Source: DASUZB01 sp035535495
Lineage (GTDB): Bacteria; Actinomycetota; CALGFH01
Length of the DNA: 34,430 bases
Assembly: GCA_035535495.1 (NCBI GenBank)
Contig: DATLQA010000012.1
Location: 1-34,430, forward strand
Direction: 5' to 3'
Part shown: positions 23,816-31,511 of the stretch, one piece after another
Layout: the number at the start of each line of letters is the position of its first letter
Position numbering within the stretch: position 1 is the first letter of the stretch
Notes under the pieces: model-generated
Seen by the model: only the letters and a program-made list of their open reading frames with translations
What the model was told of the DNA's origin: nothing
Database searches by the model: none
Made by a program: the position numbers and the translations under genes

Positions 23816-24672
23816 TGGCGGCCCAGGGGTCCGGGGGGGCCGGCGGGCGCGAGGTGGTCGCCGGCCTGCTCAGCCGACTCGGGTTGTACCTGTTCGTGGT
23901 GGTGGTCTCGGCCTACTTCGCCCTGCCGATGCTGTGGCTGCTGCTGACGCCGTTCTCGACCAGGCCGTCGCTGGCGGCGACGCTGCCAGGGGTCACGCTG
24001 GACAACTTCAGGGGGGTGTTCGAGAACCCCTACGTGCTGACCTCGCTGCGCAACTCGCTGCTGCTCGCCCTGTACACCATGGCGCTGGTGGTGGCGAGCG
24101 CGACCCTGGCCGCCTACGCGCTCAGCCGGGTCCGCCTGCCAGGCCGGGACCTCCTGCTGTACGTGCTGCTGCTGTTCAGCTCGGTGGTCAGCGGCACCGC
24201 CGCGATGGTGCCGCTGTTCCTGCTGATGTTCCAGCTCGACCTGGTCAACACCTACCTGGGCGTGACCCTGGCTCTGACCGGCGGGCTGCTGCCGGCGGCC
24301 ATCTTCATCCTCAAGGACTTCATGGACGGCACCCCGGCCAGCTACGAGGAGTCGGCCAGGGTGTTCGGGGCGAGCCCGCTGCAGGTCCTGCGCGACGTGG
24401 TCGCGCCGCTGGTGCGGCCGGGGCTGGCGGTGATCGCGGTGTGGACGCTGGTGAACGTCTGGGGCAACTTCCTGATGCCGTTCATCCTGCTGCGCGACCC
24501 GGACGTCGCCCCGGCATCGGTGGTGATGTTCAGCTTCTACACCGAGGGCGGGCAGGCCAACCTGCGCCTGCTCGCCGCGTTCTCCCTGCTCTACTCGGTG
24601 CCGGTGGTGCTGCTGTACGTGTTCGTCAACCGGCGCTACGGGTTCCGCTTCTACGGAGGGATCAAGCGCTGA
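23815..24672 (+). CDS. Sugar ABC transporter permease (MalG-like)
   Basis: 285 aa. The ATG at 23815 overlaps the TGA of the preceding permease (TGATG), and GGGAGCGG lies upstream, so translation is coupled. Six membrane helices are seen, starting with 'LGLYLFVVVVSAYFALPMLWLLLTPF'. The typical MalG features are present: 'LDNFRGVFENPYVLTSLRNSLLLA', 'AAYALSRVRLPGRD' and the EAA loop SYEESARVFGASPLQVLRDV. The C-terminus ends 'RRYGFRFYGGIKR', typical of carbohydrate permeases ('..GL..GAVKG'). It forms the membrane channel with the upstream MalF-like protein. Confidence 0.93.
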   Translation: MAAQGSGGAGGREVVAGLLSRLGLYLFVVVVSAYFALPMLWLLLTPFSTRPSLAATLPGVTLDNFRGVFENPYVLTSLRNSLLLALYTMALVVASATLAAYALSRVRLPGRDLLLYVLLLFSSVVSGTAAMVPLFLLMFQLDLVNTYLGVTLALTGGLLPAAIFILKDFMDGTPASYEESARVFGASPLQVLRDVVAPLVRPGLAVIAVWTLVNVWGNFLMPFILLRDPDVAPASVVMFSFYTEGGQANLRLLAAFSLLYSVPVVLLYVFVNRRYGFRFYGGIKR

Positions 24673-25763
24673 TGGCCGAGGTGGAGGTCAGCTCGCTCAC
24701 CAAGGAGTTCCCCGGCGGCGCCAGGGCGCTCGACGGGCTCGACCTGCGCACCGCCGACGGCGAGTTCTTCGCCCTCCTGGGGCCGTCCGGCTGCGGTAAG
24801 ACCACCCTGCTCCGCACGATCGCCGGGCTGGAGGCGCCGACCGCCGGCAAGGTCACGATCGGCGGCAGGGACGTCACCCGGCTGCCACCCGGCGACCGCG
24901 ACGTGGCCATGGTCTTCCAGGACTACGCCCTGTACCCGCACATGACCGTGACCGACAACGTGGCCTACCCGCTCAAGATCAAGAAGGTGGCCAAGGAGGC
25001 CCGGCGCGGCACCGCCGCGGAGGTCGCCAGCGACCTGCAACTCGACACGCTGCTGGAACGGCGTCCAGGGCAGCTCTCCGGCGGCCAGCAGCAGCGGGTC
25101 GCGCTGGCCAGGGCGATCGCCGTCCGGCCCAAGGTGTTCCTGTTCGACGAGCCACTGTCGAACCTGGACGCGCGGCTCCGCCTCGAGGCGAGGACCTTCC
25201 TCAAGCGGCTGCAACGCGAACTCGGCGTGACCACGGTGTACGTCACTCACGACCAGTCCGAGGCGCTCGCCCTCGCCGACCGCATGGCGGTGATGGAGGC
25301 CGGGCGGATCCGGCAGCTCGGCACGCCCAGCGAGGTCTTCAATCGGCCCGCCAACCTGTTCGTCGCCGGGTTCATCGGCTCCACTCCGATGAACCTGCTG
25401 CCAGCACGGGTCGAGAACGGCGCCCTGCGGGTCGCCGGCGGGCTGCTCCCGCTGCCCGCCGCGGCTGCCGGGCGGGTCGCCGACGGCGAGGAGGCGACCC
25501 TGGGCGCGCGGCCCGAGTACGTCGCCCTCGGGCCGCCCGAGGACGCCGACGGCCTGTCCGGGACGGTGGCGCTCCTCGAGAACCTCGGCACCGGGTTCCT
25601 GGTCTCGGTCGAATGCGACGGCGCCACCGTCCAGGCGGTCGTGCCCGAGGGCGGCGAGCCCGGCGTGGGCGACCGGGTCGCCGTCCGGGTCGACCGCGAC
25701 CGCGCCCTGGTCTACCGCGCGGGCGACGGCGAGCTGGTCGCCGCCGCCCCGCGGGCGGGGTGA
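24672..25763 (+). CDS. Sugar ABC transporter ATPase (MsmK/UgpC/MalK type)
   Basis: 363 aa. The ATG at 24672 overlaps the previous stop (TGATG). The ATPase domain has Walker A GPSGCGKTT with Lys43, a Q-loop 'VFQDYALYPHMTV', the signature LSGGQQQR near residue 135, Walker B FLFDEP with the catalytic Glu160, and the switch His in 'YVTHDQSEAL'. Residues about 240-363 form the MalK-type OB-fold regulatory domain ('FIGSTPMNLLPA', 'LGARPEYVAL', 'LENLGTGFLVSVE'). It powers sugar uptake through the two permeases. An ATPase encoded within the operon means the importer is self-contained. Its stop is directly adjacent to the stop of the convergent GH38 gene. Confidence 0.96.
   Translation: MAEVEVSSLTKEFPGGARALDGLDLRTADGEFFALLGPSGCGKTTLLRTIAGLEAPTAGKVTIGGRDVTRLPPGDRDVAMVFQDYALYPHMTVTDNVAYPLKIKKVAKEARRGTAAEVASDLQLDTLLERRPGQLSGGQQQRVALARAIAVRPKVFLFDEPLSNLDARLRLEARTFLKRLQRELGVTTVYVTHDQSEALALADRMAVMEAGRIRQLGTPSEVFNRPANLFVAGFIGSTPMNLLPARVENGALRVAGGLLPLPAAAAGRVADGEEATLGARPEYVALGPPEDADGLSGTVALLENLGTGFLVSVECDGATVQAVVPEGGEPGVGDRVAVRVDRDRALVYRAGDGELVAAAPRAG
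25747..25760. terminator. Short GC dyad at the junction of convergent genes
   Basis: CCCCGC-GG-GCGGGG lies in the last codons of the ABC ATPase gene, just before its TGA, and immediately past the GH38 stop when read on the minus strand. With no intergenic space at this junction, it is the only candidate for a shared terminator. The 2-base loop means some pairs must open. Confidence 0.25.
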
Positions 25764-28562
25764 CTACGGTCCGGCGGCCGGGTCGGGGCGGAGCTGCACG
25801 GTGGCGACTTCCCATGGCGCCAGCTCGAGCCGGAGGGTGCGGCCGGCGACCGGCAGGTCGTCGCCGGGCCGGCCGAGCAGGTCGGCGCGGCGGGCCGCGT
25901 CGAACGGGCCGGTCACCGTGGCGACGGTGGCGTCGGGGTGCTCGGCGGCGAGGCGGAGCTCGAACCAGCCGTCGCGGCGGCGCAGGCTCGACAGGACCAC
26001 CCCGCCCCCGACGACCTCCAGGCCGGCCGCCTCGGCGGGTTCGGCGCCGGCGGGACCTCGGCCGGGGGCGGCGACCAGCTCGTGCTGGTAGCGCTCCATG
26101 GCGTCGAGGACGCCGGCCTGGTGCCATGGGCCGGTGTGCGGCATGACCGCGAGGCGGAACTCGCCGCGGCCGATGCACTGGGCGCCTGGGGTGGGCAGCT
26201 CGGGCCCGGCCGGCTCGGTGCGCCATGGGTTGTTGTTGCGGCTGATCTGCCCGACCGCGCGCAGGACCGTGACGGCCAGCTCGCCGTCGAGCAGCTCGTA
26301 CTCGCTGACCTGGTCGAGCAGGAGCGCGACACGGCCGGCGGCGACGAAGCCGCGCGCCGGGTAGGTCGGCAGCGGCACCTCGCCGTGGCCGCCCTCGGCC
26401 TCAAGGCCGCGTTCCACCACGGCGAACTGCCCCTCGGCCGCCGACCGCTCGGCCGGGCCGTCGCCGACCGGCACATGGAGGCGCAGGCGGTGGTCGGTGG
26501 AGGGGTTCTCGACGGTGAGGGTGAGCCGCACGAACGGCTCACCGGCACGGACCTCGACCAGCATGGTCGTGGCCGCCGCGACCCGCTCGGGCGCGCGGCG
26601 CCTCCCAGCATCGGGGGGTCCGGGGGGCTCAAGGAGCGAAGCGGTAGCCTCCCGGTCAACAGGGCCGAGGCCGGCTGGCCATTGGTAGGTCCGCGCCACT
26701 TCCAGCCGGGCGCGGAGCGGGCCGGTTTCGAGCAGGCGGACCTCCGTGCGGACCGGCGCGGCGACCAGCTCGTCGGTGGCCGGCGGGGCGTAGTTGTAGA
26801 GGTCGCCCGCGTCGCCGCCGTCGACCAGCCGGCCGACCCCGGCCAGCTCCACGGTGCCGCCGGTGATCCGCAGGGTGCCGTCCCCGGCCGCCTCGACCGC
26901 GACCAGGCCGTTGTCCATGCCGTGGCCGGCGGCCCGCACCGGCCCGTCAGGCTCGGGACCGGCCTCGCGCGGGCGGACGGTGGTCCAGCCGAGCGGGGGC
27001 ACGGGCACGTCCACCAGCAGGCGGCGCCTTGGCGGGCCCTCGACCTGGAACCACCAGGTCCGCTCCGGGTCGGCCTCCACCGCGGCCTGCACCTCGGCAC
27101 GCAGGGCGTCGACGTCGAGCTCGGGCGGGTCGGGACGGTCGCCGACCACGATCGTCAGGTGGGGTCGGTCGCCGTCCGTGCGCAGCTGGTAGCCGTTGAC
27201 GGTGTGGTAGAGCAGCTCCCGCCCGTGGAGGCGGCGCCACAGCATGGTGGGGAGCAGGCCCGCGAGGATCTCCTCGCCGAGCAGCACGCTGCCGCCGCGG
27301 CCGGTCTCCTGGGTGGGCAGGCGGCGGCCGTCCGGCAGCTCGCCGGCGACGCCCTCCCAGGCGTCGGGCACGGCCAGGTCCAGCTCGACCAGCCCGCCGC
27401 GCCGCGCCGGGGTCGGGTTCAGCACCACCGCCGTGCCCGCCGGGGCGGCGCCCCCCACCTCGGCGGCGACCCGGTCGCGCAGCGCCCCGCCGAGCTGTTC
27501 GGCCTCGCGCAGGCGGACGACCACCTGCTCGGCGACGGCGTCCGCGCCGCAGCCGGTCACCGAGTCGTGCCCCGAGCTCTCGATCACCTTGCCCCAGGCG
27601 AGCTCCAGGAACCGCGCCGGCCAGGCCCGGCCCCACAGCGCCTGCAGAGGCTCGGCGTAGCGCTCGAGGACCCGCTCGGCGTGGGTGCAGGCCGCCTTCA
27701 CCGCGACCCTGGCGGAGACGACCCCCATCAGCAGGTTGGCCCTGGCGCCCGACCGCAGCTCGCCGCGCCAGCGGGGCAGGTGGTCGCCGTCGGGGGGCAG
27801 GCCGGCGACGAAGGCGGCCAGGGTCTCGACCCGCATCCGGTAGCGGTCCTGGCCGCGGTTGACCGCGTCCACCACCGCGACCAGCTCCGGCAGCGGCTCG
27901 GAGTGGTCGCTGCCGTACATGCCGAGCAGCCCGTCGTCGCCGGAGAACGGCCGCATCAGCTTCTCGAACATGGCCAGCCGCTCGGCCAGCTGCTCGGGCA
28001 GGGCCAGCAGCGGCACCGCGTTGACGTAGCCGGCCGGCAGGTACTCGGTCCGCACGGTGGAGCCGTCGGGCGCCTCCCAGGCGAACGCGTGGTGGGTGAT
28101 GGCGGCGGGCACGCCGCGCCAGAGCACGGCGTGGGCCAGGCCCGCCCGGCGCAGCAGCTGTGGCAGCTGGGCGACGTGGCCGAACTGGTCGGGCAGGTAG
28201 CCGACGGGCATGGCGCCGCCGAGGCGCTCGGCGCGATGCCAGCCGCTCTCGAGGTTGCGCACGATCGTCTCGCCCGACACCAGGAACTCGTCGTTGAGGA
28301 TGCGCCACGGTCCCAGCGCGAGCTGGCCGCGTTCGGTGAGGCGGCGGACCCGGCCCTCGGCCTCCGGCCGGACCTCGAGGTAGTCCTCGATCGCCGCGGT
28401 CTGGCCGTCGAAGGTGAAGGCGAACCCGGGATCGGCCTCGGCCAGGTCGAGGACGCGGTCGACCAGGTCGACGAGCCGCATGCGGAAACGCTGGAAGGGC
28501 TCGTACCATTCCCGGTCCCAGTGAGTGTGCGGGACGATGTGCACGGTCCTCGGACCCGCCAT
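25764..28562 (-). CDS. Alpha-mannosidase, glycoside hydrolase family 38
   Basis: 932 aa from ATG 28562, with GGGGAGG upstream. The GH38 N-terminal catalytic domain has the zinc motif VPHTHWDREWYEPF (residues 10-23), the nucleophile Asp125 in GYLPDQFGHVAQLPQLL, 'GSDHSEPL' and the late zinc-ligand region SSGHDSVTGCG (His332). Middle-domain and beta-sandwich regions follow to the C-terminus. This is the bacterial type, like E. coli MngB. It removes alpha-linked mannose from oligosaccharides or mannosylglycerate-like compounds with retention of configuration. There is no signal peptide, so it acts in the cytoplasm on imported substrate. It converges with the sugar importer with no gap, suggesting a functional link though not one transcript. 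The strand opposite is open over its whole length, an effect of high GC. Confidence 0.95.
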   Translation of the reverse strand: MAGPRTVHIVPHTHWDREWYEPFQRFRMRLVDLVDRVLDLAEADPGFAFTFDGQTAAIEDYLEVRPEAEGRVRRLTERGQLALGPWRILNDEFLVSGETIVRNLESGWHRAERLGGAMPVGYLPDQFGHVAQLPQLLRRAGLAHAVLWRGVPAAITHHAFAWEAPDGSTVRTEYLPAGYVNAVPLLALPEQLAERLAMFEKLMRPFSGDDGLLGMYGSDHSEPLPELVAVVDAVNRGQDRYRMRVETLAAFVAGLPPDGDHLPRWRGELRSGARANLLMGVVSARVAVKAACTHAERVLERYAEPLQALWGRAWPARFLELAWGKVIESSGHDSVTGCGADAVAEQVVVRLREAEQLGGALRDRVAAEVGGAAPAGTAVVLNPTPARRGGLVELDLAVPDAWEGVAGELPDGRRLPTQETGRGGSVLLGEEILAGLLPTMLWRRLHGRELLYHTVNGYQLRTDGDRPHLTIVVGDRPDPPELDVDALRAEVQAAVEADPERTWWFQVEGPPRRRLLVDVPVPPLGWTTVRPREAGPEPDGPVRAAGHGMDNGLVAVEAAGDGTLRITGGTVELAGVGRLVDGGDAGDLYNYAPPATDELVAAPVRTEVRLLETGPLRARLEVARTYQWPAGLGPVDREATASLLEPPGPPDAGRRRAPERVAAATTMLVEVRAGEPFVRLTLTVENPSTDHRLRLHVPVGDGPAERSAAEGQFAVVERGLEAEGGHGEVPLPTYPARGFVAAGRVALLLDQVSEYELLDGELAVTVLRAVGQISRNNNPWRTEPAGPELPTPGAQCIGRGEFRLAVMPHTGPWHQAGVLDAMERYQHELVAAPGRGPAGAEPAEAAGLEVVGGGVVLSSLRRRDGWFELRLAAEHPDATVATVTGPFDAARRADLLGRPGDDLPVAGRTLRLELAPWEVATVQLRPDPAAGP

Positions 28563-28613
28563 GGGCTGCCTGCCTCCCCGCTCGCGCCGGATGCCTCGCA
28601 GGCTTCCACCCTG

Positions 28614-28623
28614 CCTGATCAGG
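28614..28623. promoter_or_regulatory. Perfect 10-bp palindrome between divergent GH38 and PHP genes
   Basis: CCTGATCAGG lies about 50 bases upstream of the mannosidase start and 130 bases upstream of the metallohydrolase start. It may be an operator in this shared 184-base control region, or chance. Confidence 0.2.
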
Positions 28624-28714
28624 GAGCGCCTGTCACCAAGAGCAGGAGCGTTGTGCGGACGCCGTGGTGGTGTCGGATGATGAGCGCATCGTCGGAGAGG
28701 AAAGGACCGCTCCC

Positions 28715-28738
28715 ATGACCAACCTCACCCCGTCGTAG
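28715..28738 (+). CDS. Seven-residue leader ORF upstream of the PHP gene
   Basis: ATG ACC AAC CTC ACC CCG TCG TAG (MTNLTPS) follows GAGAGGAAAGGA, the best ribosome binding site in this region. The ORF ends 8 bases before the ATG of the PHP/CehA-like gene, which has no good site of its own. It is out of frame with that gene. It could be a coupling leader that brings ribosomes to the next start, an attenuator peptide, or chance. Confidence 0.3.
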   Translation: MTNLTPS

Positions 28739-28746
28739 GCGCGCTC

Positions 28747-29919
28747 ATGGGGGGCACGGTCAGCGACGCCTGGGGGACGAGCCGGCAGTCAAGGCTCTTC
28801 CCCGGTCCCTGGCTGGTCCACGCCGACCTGCACAACCACACCATCCTGTCCGACGGCTCGGGCGACCCGGCCGACGCGTTCGCGTCGATGCGCGCCGCCG
28901 GCCTGGACGTGGCCGCGCTCACCGACCACAGCCGCTGGGCGACGGTCACCTTTGGCCTGATGGGACTGCCGGGCATGGCCGGCATCGACCGGGGCGACTG
29001 GGAGACCACCGGGCGCCTTGCCGAAGAGGCCGACGACCCGGGCGAGTTCGTGGCCATGCGCGGCTTCGAGTGGTCCAGCGCCACGCATGGCCACGCCAAC
29101 GTGTGGGGCAGCGACCGCTTCACCGACCCGCTCCGCACCGGCCTGCTGCGCATCGGCCCGTTCTGGCGCTGGCTGGACCGCAAGAGCCCCGACAGCCTGG
29201 CCGGCTTCAACCACGCCGGCTCCTCCGCCCTGCGGTTCGGCGGCTTCCAGCACCACCCCAGCGTGGCCGAGCGGGTGGTCAGCTTCGAGATCTTCAACAA
29301 GCTCGACGACCACCTGCTGGTCGGCACCGAGCGGGATCGGCCGTCCGCGCTGGTCGAATGCCTCGACGCCGGCTGGAAGGTGGGCCTGCTCGGGGTGACC
29401 GACGAGCACGGCGCGAACTGGGGCATCCCCGAGGGCAAGGGCCGTGCCGGTCTGTACGTGCGCGAGCTGAGCAGGGCAGGGGTGTTCGAGGCGTTGGCGG
29501 CCCGGCGGTTCTTCGCCAGCCGCGTCAAGGGGCTCCGCCTGGACGCGGCGCTGAACGGGACGCGCATGGGCCGGACCGTGCCGCACCGGGGCGGCCCGGC
29601 CCAGGTCACCCTCGACCTGGACAAGGCGGGGTGGACCGGGCGGGAGCTCAGCGTGCAGGTGCTCCGCCCCGGCAAGGGCATGCCGACGCTGGCCCTGGCC
29701 GTCGACGTCCGCGTGCCCGGCCCGGACGAGCCGGTGGTCGCGTTCGACGTCGAACTCGACCCGGCCGAAGGGGCGTGGGTGGTGCTGCGGGTGACCGACC
29801 CTGCCGGGCCGGCCGACCCGCGCGCCACCGGCGAGTGGGCCGGCCTCGGCCGCGCCGTCGCCTACTCGAGCCCCTTCTGGCTGAGCGGGCGCGAGGCGGC
29901 GTCCGGCGAGGGTCGCTAG
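28747..29919 (+). CDS. PHP-domain / CehA-McbA-like metallohydrolase
   Basis: 390 aa. The N-terminus has the PHP metal motif HADLHNHTILSDGSGD (residues 25-40) and 'ALTDHS' (57-62), followed by 'FVAMRGFEWSS', 'GFNHAG', 'VVSFEIFNK', a 'VGLLGVTDEHGANWG' segment with further metal ligands, and a C-terminal beta-sandwich-like part. CehA/McbA-type enzymes hydrolyse phosphoester or carbamate-type bonds with two or three metal ions. The natural substrate here is unknown. There is no signal peptide, so it is cytoplasmic. The start at 28747 is taken from position; a seven-codon leader with a strong ribosome site lies just before it. Its stop overlaps that of the convergent glycosyltransferase gene by 4 bases. 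Confidence 0.85.
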   Translation: MGGTVSDAWGTSRQSRLFPGPWLVHADLHNHTILSDGSGDPADAFASMRAAGLDVAALTDHSRWATVTFGLMGLPGMAGIDRGDWETTGRLAEEADDPGEFVAMRGFEWSSATHGHANVWGSDRFTDPLRTGLLRIGPFWRWLDRKSPDSLAGFNHAGSSALRFGGFQHHPSVAERVVSFEIFNKLDDHLLVGTERDRPSALVECLDAGWKVGLLGVTDEHGANWGIPEGKGRAGLYVRELSRAGVFEALAARRFFASRVKGLRLDAALNGTRMGRTVPHRGGPAQVTLDLDKAGWTGRELSVQVLRPGKGMPTLALAVDVRVPGPDEPVVAFDVELDPAEGAWVVLRVTDPAGPADPRATGEWAGLGRAVAYSSPFWLSGREAASGEGR

Positions 29920-31034
29920 GCCACCACCGTCGGCGCCATGAGGGCGCGCTCGAAGATGGCCTCGTACCGGCTGACCATGCCCGACACGTCGAACTTCGCT
30001 GCCACCTGGCGCCGGCACGCACCCGGCGACAGCTCGTGGCAGCGGTTGATCGCCGCCGGGAGCTCGTCCAGGTGGTCGCGGATGAAGCCGGTCACGCCGT
30101 CGACCACGACCTCGGGAACGGAGCCCCGGCGCAGCGCGACCACCGGCGTGCCGCAGGCCATGGCCTCGACCATGACGATCCCGAAGGGCTCGTCCCACTG
30201 GATCGGGAAGACCAGGCAGCGGGCGCGGGCCAGCAGGTCCTTCTTCTGGGCGTTGTCGGCCTCGCCGAACCAGTGCGCGTCGGGCCCGAGCAGGGGCCGC
30301 ACGCGCTGCTCGAAGAACTCGTGCTCGGCCTGCTCGTTGCACTTGGCGGCGATCACGATCTCCCGGCCGGCGGCTCGCGCCGCCTTGATCGCCAGGTCCG
30401 GTGCCTTCTCCGGGCTCATCCGGCCGAGGAAGAGGCAGAACTCCTCCTTGTCGGCCCGGTACGGGTACTGGTCGACCGGGATGGCGTTGTGGACGGTGCC
30501 GGCCCAGTCGAGCTTGGGCGCCTTGGAGCGCTGGAAGTCGGAGATGGCCACCAGCTTCGCGAAACGGTTGACCATGCGGTAGTACTCGGCCAGCTCGCCG
30601 GCTATGGGACCGTGGGCGGTGATGATCGCCGGGATGTCCCTGCCCTGCACCAGCAGCGGGCCGCAGAGGGTGTGGTCGTGGATGATGTCCACGCCGCCGA
30701 GCTGGTCGATCCACTCGTAGGCGGTGAGGGCGTGGACGACCTCGGGGAAGGGCGTGCCCAGCCGGGCCGTCGGCGGCTCGGCGTAGGTGGCCATGAAGCG
30801 CGCGCCGGTGTGGTCGCGGCCCGCCCCGATCAGGGTGACGTCGTGGCCACGGGCGACCAGGCCCTGGACGAGCCAGAAGAGCATCGCCTCGATGCCGCCG
30901 TAGCCCTTCGGGGGCAACTCGAACCAAGGCGGCGCGATCAGGCCGATGGACAACGGCGAACGCGCCGGTTTGTACCGCGGTGAAGCCGGTGGAGCGACCC
31001 GGATGTCGCTTCGGGCCATCGCGTCCTTCAGCAC
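29916..31034 (-). CDS. Glycosyltransferase family 4 (GT-B fold)
   Basis: 372 aa from GTG 31034, with AGGAGG five bases upstream. The N-terminal Rossmann domain begins 'SIGLIAPPWFELPPKGYGGIEAM' (acceptor-side glycine loop), then 'GLVARGHDVTLIGAG', 'DIIHDHTLCGPLL' and 'IPAIITAHG'. The C-terminal domain has 'FLGRMSPEKAPDLAIKAARA' and the donor-binding motif DEPFGIVMVEAMACGTPVVAL, with Glu282 and Glu290 as the E-x7-E pair. It transfers a sugar from a nucleotide donor with retention, probably in cell-surface glycan, trehalose-like or glycolipid synthesis. Donor and acceptor are not readable. A 477-base low-GC region lies upstream of it. Its final codon overlaps the stop of the convergent PHP gene (shared CTAG). 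Confidence 0.93.
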   Translation of the reverse strand: MLKDAMARSDIRVAPPASPRYKPARSPLSIGLIAPPWFELPPKGYGGIEAMLFWLVQGLVARGHDVTLIGAGRDHTGARFMATYAEPPTARLGTPFPEVVHALTAYEWIDQLGGVDIIHDHTLCGPLLVQGRDIPAIITAHGPIAGELAEYYRMVNRFAKLVAISDFQRSKAPKLDWAGTVHNAIPVDQYPYRADKEEFCLFLGRMSPEKAPDLAIKAARAAGREIVIAAKCNEQAEHEFFEQRVRPLLGPDAHWFGEADNAQKKDLLARARCLVFPIQWDEPFGIVMVEAMACGTPVVALRRGSVPEVVVDGVTGFIRDHLDELPAAINRCHELSPGACRRQVAAKFDVSGMVSRYEAIFERALMAPTVVA

Positions 31035-31511
31035 GAGGACCTCCTGTTCCGAACGTCAGCCAAGAGCCAACGAACGACGCCAGGCGCGGGGGTAGCCCAG
31101 CGGCCGGTGCGGGGGGTGCGGATGCGGAATTCCGTCCGCGCACCGGGTAGCGAAACGTTCTCATAAGTCGGCTCGGAATGTGCAATCGGCAGGTTGACCG
31201 CTGATCGTTAGCCAGAGATTGCAATACCCGAAGACGGACAAGTTGGCGTCAACGAACCACCGGCGCCGATAATCTGAGAACAAAGGTAAGGAGGCAGCTT
31301 CTGCGTAGTTACTCGTAGTCTGCGGGGGTTTGCACCAGGTTTCTGACCAGCGAAGACGTGATTTGGCGCCATCCCTAGGCCGGCCCTTGGTCATTGCCCG
31401 TTGCGTCGTGGTCTGGAAATACCAGGACGATCACCTGCGGAAACGAGCTGGGGATTGCACCGGCAGGCGGACTACGAACCTTTGCGGAACCCCGTTTGGA
31501 ACCGGGCTGGG
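31035..31511. other. Low-GC intergenic region, likely control region of the GT4 gene
   Basis: These 477 bases lie between the GT4 start and the LysM gene end. By hand count, 31141-31320 is about 52-55% GC, well below the coding DNA around it. Visible elements: a perfect CGGAATTCCG palindrome (31125-31134), GGGTAT read on the minus strand (31224-31229, the form of a stress-sigma -10 box, without a well-spaced -35), and a weak CCCG/CGGG stem (about 31486-31503) past the LysM stop. No tRNA or known riboswitch core was recognised. A 77-codon minus-strand ORF (31161-31394) has no ribosome site and is not called. Confidence 0.6.

Noticed and set aside
25938..28718. 926-codon plus-strand open frame opposite the GH38 gene
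   Set aside because: A mirror of the GH38 codons. The minus-strand product has complete family motifs; this one is Gly/Asp/Gln-rich with no recognisable domain. Long antisense frames are expected at this GC content.
21517..31034. Possibility that the sugar importer to GT4 block is a biosynthetic or defence island
   Set aside because: Families present are transport, glycoside hydrolysis and a single GT4. No integrase, toxin, nuclease or cluster-specific enzymes were seen, and apart from the low-GC gap upstream of the GT4 gene the composition matches the rest.
28789..31224. 811-codon minus-strand frame across the PHP and GT4 genes
   Set aside because: Shadow frame running through two well-identified genes on different frames.
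31161..31394. 77-codon minus-strand ORF in the low-GC gap
   Set aside because: No ribosome binding site, no recognisable features, and codon composition unlike the surrounding genes. Noted as part of the gap.
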